Of a stretch of DNA of 18,148 bases, positions 13,652 through 18,148 are shown piece after piece. The translations under genes were made by a program, and so were the position numbers. Under the pieces are notes generated by a model, which was not told where the DNA came from, made no database searches, and saw nothing but the letters and a program-made list of their open reading frames with translations. The stretch's first letter is position 1; each line of letters opens with the position of its first letter. This stretch comes from an uncultured Oscillospiraceae bacterium (GTDB lineage: Bacteria > Bacillota > Clostridia > Oscillospirales > Oscillospiraceae): contig CAKTOF010000026.1 of the NCBI GenBank assembly GCA_934589675.1, forward strand, positions 1 to 18,148, in the 5' to 3' direction.

Positions 13652-15001
13652 ATGGCAAAGAACCTGACCGAGGGGACACCCTGGAAATTGATCGCGCTTT
13701 TTGCCCTGCCGATCATGGCGGGCAACTTTTTGCAGCAGCTTTACAACACGGCCGACTCCGTCATCGTCGGCAACCTCATCTCGCAGCACGCGCTCTCGGC
13801 CGTCGGGACGTGCGCGCCGCTGACGATGCTCTTCACGGCGCTGGCCATCGGCTTTTCGACCGGCGCGGGCATCATCGTCGCGCAGTACTACGGCGCCAGG
13901 CAGTATGACGACATGCGCCGCGCGGCGAGCACGGCCATTTTGTTCGTCCTCGGCCTCGGCCTTGCGCTCTCCGTCGTCGGCTTCGCCGCCGCGCGGCCGC
14001 TTCTGGAGCATGTGCTCGGCGTGCCGGCGGAAAACGGCGTGCTGGACATGGCCGCCAGCTATTTCCGTCTCTACGCCGTCGGCCTGATGTTCCAGTTCGG
14101 CTACAATATCTTCGCGGCGATTTTGCGCTCGATCGGCGACAGCCGCGCGACGCTCTATTTCCTGCTCATCTCGTCCGTCCTGAACGTGGGACTCGACCTT
14201 CTGTTCGTCGCGGTGTTCCGCTGGGGCGTCGCGGGCGCGGCCATCGCCACGACGATCGCGCAGCTCGGCTCGTGCCTGTCCGGCTACCTCTACATGACGA
14301 AAAAATACGCGCTGTTCCGCTTCACGCGCGCCCAGTTCCGCTTCCACGGCGACAAGTGCCGCCTCATTTTGTCCGTCGGCGTGCCGACGGCGCTGCAGCA
14401 GTGCGTCGTCTCGTGCGGGCACATCCTCGTCCAGCGCCTTGTCAACTCCTACGGCGGCGACATGATCGCGGCCTTCACCGCCTCGCAGCGCATCGAGCAG
14501 TACATCCTCGTGCCGATCATCTCCTACCAGAACGGCATCTCGATGTACGTCGGCCAGAACACCGGCGCGGGCAAGCCCGAGCGCGTCCGCACGGGCTTCC
14601 GCCAGACGGCGCTGCTGTCGCTTCTCACCTGCCTTGTCCTCGCCGGCACGGCGTTTGTCTTCACGCCGCAGCTCATCCGCATCTTCGGCGTCACGGGGCA
14701 GGCGTATGACTACGGCTGCGAGTATCTGCGCTCCATGGCGCCGTGCTTCCTCGTCTTTGCGGTCTACCTCGTCGTGCTCGGCACGCTTCAGGGCGCGGGC
14801 GACGTGCGCGTGGCGATGTTCTGCACGATGCTCGCCCTGACCGTCCGCGTCATACTTTCCTACGCGCTGGCCTACGGCACGCCGCTGAGCTACCGCGCCA
14901 TCTGGTGGAGCATGGTCATCGGCTGGGTCGTGGCCGCCGTCGTCGCCTTCTGGCGCTATTTCTCCGGCCGCTGGATGGAAAAGGCCGTCGTGAAGGGGTG
15001 A
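13652..15001 (+). CDS. MATE family efflux transporter
   Basis: 449 residues, the usual MATE size, with about 12 hydrophobic segments in two similar halves of six. N-terminal half: WKLIALFALPIMAGNFLQQL, then LYNTADSVIVGN, the conserved start of MATE repeats. The second half begins near residue 230 (LILSVGVPTALQQCVVSCGH), with ASQRIEQYILVPI later. It sits in the cytoplasmic membrane and should export cationic drugs or metabolites in exchange for Na+ or H+. Neither substrate nor coupling ion can be read from sequence. Ribosome binding site GGAG lies about 9 bases before the ATG. It is followed after 4 bases by yfbR; the yfbR ribosome binding site lies in the last codons, so the two are co-transcribed. 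Confidence 0.93.
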   Translation: MAKNLTEGTPWKLIALFALPIMAGNFLQQLYNTADSVIVGNLISQHALSAVGTCAPLTMLFTALAIGFSTGAGIIVAQYYGARQYDDMRRAASTAILFVLGLGLALSVVGFAAARPLLEHVLGVPAENGVLDMAASYFRLYAVGLMFQFGYNIFAAILRSIGDSRATLYFLLISSVLNVGLDLLFVAVFRWGVAGAAIATTIAQLGSCLSGYLYMTKKYALFRFTRAQFRFHGDKCRLILSVGVPTALQQCVVSCGHILVQRLVNSYGGDMIAAFTASQRIEQYILVPIISYQNGISMYVGQNTGAGKPERVRTGFRQTALLSLLTCLVLAGTAFVFTPQLIRIFGVTGQAYDYGCEYLRSMAPCFLVFAVYLVVLGTLQGAGDVRVAMFCTMLALTVRVILSYALAYGTPLSYRAIWWSMVIGWVVAAVVAFWRYFSGRWMEKAVVKG

Positions 15002-15005
15002 CGCA

Positions 15006-15587
15006 ATGGACGAGCAGTACCGCTTTTACGCGCTCATCTCGCGTATGCGCCTCATCTCCCGATGGGCGCTCATGCGCAACAGCTTCCCGGAGAATATCCA
15101 GGAGCACAGCCACATGGTCGCCGTGCTGGCGCACGCGCTCGCGCTCATCGACCGCGAACGCTTCGGCGGCAGCGCCGACCCCGACCGCTGCGCCGTCGCC
15201 GCCCTGTTCCACGACGCCTCCGAGATCCTGACCGGCGACCTGCCCACCCCCGTCAAATACTTCAACCCCGACATCCAGAGCGCCTATAAGGCCGTCGAGG
15301 ACGTCGCGTGCAGGAAGCTGCTGTCCATGCTCCCGCCGGAGCTTGCGCCGGCGTATGCGCATCTGCTCGCGGACGACGACCCCGCCGTCCGCCCGTTCGT
15401 CAAGGCCGCCGACAAGCTCTCCGCGCACATCAAGTGCCTGGAAGAAGCCCGCGCCGGCAACCGCGAGTTCGATTCCGCCGCAAAGCAGACCCGCGCCGCC
15501 CTGAGCGCCATGCACCTGCCCGCGCTCGACTGGTTTTTAGACCACTGCCTGGAGCCGTTTACATATGACCTAGACCAGCTGGAATAA
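15006..15587 (+). CDS. yfbR: HD-domain 5'-deoxynucleotidase
   Basis: 193 residues, close to E. coli YfbR (about 199). That enzyme dephosphorylates deoxynucleoside 5'-monophosphates, such as dAMP and dCMP, as part of nucleotide salvage and pool control. The HD-domain metal ligands are H34 (in QEHSHMV), H69 and D70 (LFHDASE), and D136 (AADKLSAH). The substrate-selecting Arg19-Trp20 pair of YfbR is present (ISRWALMRN). The stretch TGDLPTPVKYF is near-identical to the family. Start: ATG 4 bases after the MATE stop, with AAGGGG upstream. The coupling to a transporter has no obvious metabolic reason and may only reflect operon packing. Confidence 0.9.
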   Translation: MDEQYRFYALISRMRLISRWALMRNSFPENIQEHSHMVAVLAHALALIDRERFGGSADPDRCAVAALFHDASEILTGDLPTPVKYFNPDIQSAYKAVEDVACRKLLSMLPPELAPAYAHLLADDDPAVRPFVKAADKLSAHIKCLEEARAGNREFDSAAKQTRAALSAMHLPALDWFLDHCLEPFTYDLDQLE

Positions 15588-15605
15588 CCCCGCCGCGCCC
15601 ACCAA

Positions 15606-15765
15606 ATGGCCCCCTTGTGCAAAGGGGGCTGTCGGCAAAGCCGACTGAGGGATTGGAGCTTTCAACCTCGCAGTGCGCCGCGAAAATTCGCAGCCGCACC
15701 CCGCCAACCCCTCCGTCACGGCCTGACGGCCGTGCCACCTCCCCTTGCACAGGGGAGGTATTTGC
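15606..15765 (+). repeat. Composite repeat copy 11 (type I/III intermediate)
   Basis: Hairpin A is CCCCC-TTGTGCAAA-GGGGG, hairpin B GTCGGC-AAA-GCCGAC (a loop variant), left arm GAGGGATTGG, right arm CCAACCCCTC (9 of 10 pair). Hairpin D is CACGGCC-TGAC-GGCCGTG and hairpin C CCTCCCC-TTGCACA-GGGGAGG. Confidence 0.87.
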
Positions 15766-15840
15766 CGCGGTGCAAGCGTTCAGCTGGTTCGCTTCTGCTG
15801 CCGCGTCTGCACCGCGCCGATTGCGGCCCGCGCCCTCCGA

Positions 15841-16000
15841 ATAGCTCCCCTGTGTAAGGGGAGCTGTCGGCGAAGCCGACTGAGGGGTTGGAGCTGAAAG
15901 CTTGCAGAGCGCGTCCGAAATACGCCGCCGCACCCCGTCAACCCCTCCGTCACGGCCTCACGGCCGTGCCACCACCCCTTACACAGGGGAGGCTTTGCCG
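15841..16000 (+). repeat. Composite repeat copy 12 (type III)
   Basis: Hairpin A is CTCCCC-TGTGTAA-GGGGAG, hairpin B GTCGGC-GAA-GCCGAC, left arm GAGGGGTTG and right arm CAACCCCTC (perfect pairing). Hairpin D is CACGGCC-TCAC-GGCCGTG. Hairpin C (CACCCC-TTACACA-GGGGAGG) has one stem mismatch and matches this copy's own A loop. Copies 11 and 12 stand in tandem and fill the 15588-16010 gap; no gene is seen there. Confidence 0.88.
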
Positions 16001-16011
16001 CTTTCGTCTAT

Positions 16012-16041
16012 TTCACTGCATCAAAATAACCAACTTATATT
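16012..16041 (+). promoter_or_regulatory. Possible promoter of the ACT-UPF0210 operon
   Basis: TTCACT (16012-16017) and TATATT (16036-16041) with an 18-bp spacer, immediately after repeat copy 12. It would give a leader shorter than 20 nt, which is tight but leaves the ribosome binding site intact. Confidence 0.4.
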
Positions 16042-16061
16042 CACCAAGGAGGAACCCCCAC

Positions 16062-16331
16062 ATGAGAGCCATTGTCACCGTCGTCGGCCCGGACCGGGTC
16101 GGCATCATCGCGGAGGTCTGCACGCTGCTGGCCTCGCTGAACGTCAACATCATCGACATCAGCCAGACCGTCATGCAGGAATTTTTCACCATGACCATGC
16201 TGACGGACACCTCGGCCTCGAGCGACACGTTCGACGCCATTTCCGCCGCGCTCGACAAAAAGGGCGAGGAGATGGGCCTGTCCATCCGCATCCAGCGCGA
16301 AGACATCTTCGACGCCATGCACAAGATCTGA
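16062..16331 (+). CDS. ACT domain protein (UPF0237 type)
   Basis: 89 residues, a single ACT domain of beta-alpha-beta-beta-alpha-beta pattern. It opens with RAIVTVVGPDRVGIIAEV, the form seen in the GcvR-like ACT family; the G-D-R-V-G-I loop is where such domains bind amino acids. No catalytic domain is attached. It is likely an amino-acid sensor acting on its partner, probably the UPF0210 protein encoded 11 bases downstream. The two are paired in many Firmicutes (for example the streptococcal SP0238/SP0239 pair, from memory). The effector is unknown. Start: ATG after AAGGAGG. Confidence 0.9.
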   Translation: MRAIVTVVGPDRVGIIAEVCTLLASLNVNIIDISQTVMQEFFTMTMLTDTSASSDTFDAISAALDKKGEEMGLSIRIQREDIFDAMHKI

Positions 16332-16342
16332 GGTGACAAATT

Positions 16343-17707
16343 ATGCATCTCAACCATAACGACATCCTCCAGACGCTCGACATGATCGACCACCAGCACC
16401 TCGACATCCGGACGATCACGATGGGCATCTCCCTGCTCGACTGCGCCGACCCGAACCCCTATCACTGCGCCGAGAAAATTTACGAGAAGATCTGCCGCAC
16501 CGCAGAGTCGCTCGTCCCGACCGGCGAGGCCATCGAGCGCGAGCTCGGCATCCCGATCGTCAACAAGCGCATCTCCGTCACGCCGATCTCCATCGTCGCG
16601 GGCGCGTCGGGCATCACGAACTACACGCCGTTTGCCTGCGCGATGGACTCGGCGGCCAAGCAGTGCGGCGTGAACTTCATCGGCGGCTTCTCCGCCCTCG
16701 TCCAGAAGGGCATGACGCTCGGCGACCGCCGCCTCATCTCCTCCATCCCGCAGGCGCTCGCCGAGACGGACGTCGTCTGCTCGTCCGTGAACGTCGGCTC
16801 GACGAAGGCCGGCATCAACATGGACGCCGTAGCCGAGATGGGCCGCGTCGTCAAAAAGACGGCGGAGCTCACGGCCGACGCCGGCGGCATGGGCTGCGCC
16901 AAGCTCGTCGTGTTCTGCAACGCCGTCGAGGATAACCCCTTCATGGCCGGCGCGTTCCACGGCGTCGGCGAGGCCGAGGCCGTCATCAACGTCGGCGTCT
17001 CCGGCCCGGGCGTCGTGTACCGCGCACTCAAGGATCTCCCGGCCGACGCGCCGTTCGACGTCGTCGCCGAGACGATCAAAAAGACGGCCTTCCGCATCAC
17101 GCGCATGGGTCAGCTCGTCGCGCAGGAGGCCGCAGGCCGCCTCGGCGTGCCGTTCGGCGTCGTCGACCTGTCGCTCGCGCCCACGCCCGCCGTGGGCGAC
17201 TCCGTGGCGCGCATTCTCGAGGCCATGGGGCTGAGCGTCTGTGGCACGCACGGCACGACGGCCGCGCTCGCGCTGCTGAATGACGCGGTCAAAAAGGGCG
17301 GCGTCATGGCGTCCTCCTCCGTCGGCGGCCTGTCCGGCGCGTTCATCCCGGTGAGCGAGGACGAGGGCATGATCGCCGCGGCCAAGGCCGGCACGCTCAC
17401 GCTCGACAAGCTCGAGGCCATGACGTGCGTCTGCTCCGTCGGCCTGGACATGATCGCCGTCCCCGGCGACACGACCGCCGAGACCATCTCCGCCATCATC
17501 GCCGACGAGGCGGCCGTCGGCATGGTCAACTCCAAGACGACCGCCGTCCGCATCATCCCCGCCCCCGGCAAGGTCGTCGGCGACGAGGTCGAGTTCGGCG
17601 GCCTGCTCGGCTCCGCGCCGGTCATGCCCATCCACCCCGAGCCGGCTGCGGACTTCATCCACCGCGGCGGCCGCATCCCCGCGCCGCTTCAGAGCCTGAA
17701 AAACTGA
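16343..17707 (+). CDS. UPF0210 (PFL/DUF711) family protein
   Basis: 454 residues, full length for the UPF0210/DUF711 family. Its structure is related to the pyruvate formate-lyase barrel but no reaction has been established that I know of. Recognisable conserved stretches include the N-terminal DIRTITMGISLLDCA, KRISVTPISI, INVGVSGPGVV, GMGCAKLVVFCNA and GTHGTTAALALLNDAVKKGG. A glycyl-radical GxG finger like that of pyruvate formate-lyase is not apparent. A cytosolic enzyme regulated by the ACT protein encoded just upstream is a reasonable inference. Ribosome binding site GAGGTG overlaps the ACT gene's stop. A strong terminator follows, closing a two-gene operon. Confidence 0.92.
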   Translation: MHLNHNDILQTLDMIDHQHLDIRTITMGISLLDCADPNPYHCAEKIYEKICRTAESLVPTGEAIERELGIPIVNKRISVTPISIVAGASGITNYTPFACAMDSAAKQCGVNFIGGFSALVQKGMTLGDRRLISSIPQALAETDVVCSSVNVGSTKAGINMDAVAEMGRVVKKTAELTADAGGMGCAKLVVFCNAVEDNPFMAGAFHGVGEAEAVINVGVSGPGVVYRALKDLPADAPFDVVAETIKKTAFRITRMGQLVAQEAAGRLGVPFGVVDLSLAPTPAVGDSVARILEAMGLSVCGTHGTTAALALLNDAVKKGGVMASSSVGGLSGAFIPVSEDEGMIAAAKAGTLTLDKLEAMTCVCSVGLDMIAVPGDTTAETISAIIADEAAVGMVNSKTTAVRIIPAPGKVVGDEVEFGGLLGSAPVMPIHPEPAADFIHRGGRIPAPLQSLKN

Positions 17708-17722
17708 GCCTTGATATGAGAA

Positions 17723-17758
17723 AGCCCCGCACCTCGCCTGAGGTGCGGGGCTCTTGTT
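17723..17758 (+). terminator. Intrinsic terminator of the ACT-UPF0210 operon
   Basis: A perfect 13-bp stem (17723-17735 with 17740-17752), a 4-base loop GCCT, then CTTGTT. The hairpin is very strong and the T-run imperfect. It begins 16 bases past the stop codon. Confidence 0.88.
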
Positions 17759-17774
17759 ATGGAGTCCGCGCCGC

Positions 17775-18073
17775 GCACCGCCGGATACGCCGTAGGGCGG
17801 GATGACCCCATCCCGCCGCAGACTGCGCCCGCCGCGTCTGCCCCGCGCCCATTACGGCAAGCGCCTACCGGCTGGCTCCCCTGAAAGGGGAGCTGTCGGC
17901 GGAGCCGACTGAGAGGTTCAAAAGCTCTCGTTTTGCAGAGCGCGCCCGAAACTCGAGACCGCAAAAAACTCTCCGTCACGGCCGTCCCGGCCGTGCCACC
18001 TCCCCTTTCAGGGGAGGCTTGGGCGCCACGCACCGCCGGATACGCCGTAGGGCGGGATGACCCCATCCCGCCG
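17775..18073. repeat. 255-bp-period tandem duplication with two palindrome copies
   Basis: A 44-bp sequence at 17775-17818 recurs exactly at 18030-18073. Each contains the GGCGGGATG/CATCCCGCC palindrome (17796-17817, 18051-18072). After each comes the same spacer type (GCGCCCGCCGCGTCTGC) and then a composite repeat left end, so the tandem unit is palindrome plus composite repeat. Confidence 0.88.
17872..18023 (+). repeat. Composite repeat copy 13 (complete, type II)
   Basis: Hairpin A is CTCCCCTGAAAGGGGAG and hairpin C (17999-18017) is its exact counterpart with loop TTTCA. Hairpin B is GTCGGC-GGA-GCCGAC, left arm TGAGAGGTT, right arm AACTCTCC, hairpin D CACGGCCG-TCC-CGGCCGTG. No gene is seen between 17708 and the window end. 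Confidence 0.88.
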
Positions 18074-18122
18074 GACAGCGCCCGCCGCGTCTGCAATGCG
18101 CCCATTGCGGCAAGCGCCCTCC

Positions 18123-18148
18123 GAATGGCTCCCCTGTGCAAGGGGAGC
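18123..18148 (+). repeat. Composite repeat copy 14 (left end, cut by the window)
   Basis: Hairpin A of type III (CTCCCCTGTGCAAGGGGAG) with its usual leader CCGAATGG. The rest of the copy lies beyond the window. Confidence 0.75.

Noticed and set aside
16013..17662. Long minus-strand open frame (549 codons) opposite the UPF0210 gene
   Set aside because: It is composed of D/R/A/H/G-rich sequence typical of the antisense frame of a GC-rich gene, has no domain, and opposes a clear conserved gene.
1..18148. CRISPR array
   Set aside because: The repeats are dispersed, of unequal spacing, internally palindromic and oriented between genes. There are no regular spacers and no cas genes.

Overview
The window is a stretch of high-GC bacterial chromosome, about two thirds G+C by eye, with third codon positions almost all G or C. 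It suggests a gut-type Clostridia (Bacillota), most likely Oscillospiraceae/Ruminococcaceae-like. Grounds are strong AGGAGG ribosome binding sites, sigma-A promoters of TTGACA/TATAAT type, a tandem dnaD-dnaC/dnaI pair, a one-knuckle zinc MetG with a C-terminal tRNA-binding domain, a TatD gene followed by its linked radical SAM gene, and an ACT-domain/UPF0210 pair. The family assignment is inference. I found no rRNA, tRNA, CRISPR array, transposase or phage gene.

Layout. 1-372: repeats and the dnaD promoter. 373-2262: dnaD-like then dnaC/dnaI-like helicase loader genes. 2263-2661: repeats and a terminator. 2662-3738 (minus): flavodoxin-like protein with its own promoter and terminator. 3739-4281: repeats and the metG promoter. 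4282-6234: metG and terminator. 6280-6912: a second repeat family and a small minus-strand membrane protein ORF. 6913-8910: Old Yellow Enzyme/FAD fusion oxidoreductase and terminator. 8964-9593: repeats. 9594-11474: mnmG. 11475-11902: repeats. 11903-13286: tatD plus radical SAM. 13287-13651: repeats and promoter. 13652-15587: MATE transporter plus 5'-deoxynucleotidase YfbR. 15588-16061: repeats. 16062-17707: ACT protein plus UPF0210 protein, with terminator. 17753-18148: tandem repeats running off the end.

The genes are mostly housekeeping functions in short one- or two-gene operons: replication loading, tRNA charging and wobble modification, nucleotide clean-up, DNA/peptide hydrolysis and redox chemistry. 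They do not form one pathway.

The striking content lies between the operons. A composite repeat of about 160 bp occurs about 14 times, complete, halved, chimeric or reduced to one hairpin. Nearly every gap between transcription units holds one, and none lies inside an operon. Each full copy reads hairpin A, hairpin B, left arm, variable middle, right arm, hairpin D, hairpin C. The arms and the A/C hairpins match each other within a copy while differing between copies, and the stems of B and D show paired, compensatory changes. All copies point the same way. The family looks like a structured, non-autonomous (MITE/REP-like) element, often ending in an intrinsic terminator. It is the best candidate here for something not well described, although similar repeats may be known in related genomes.
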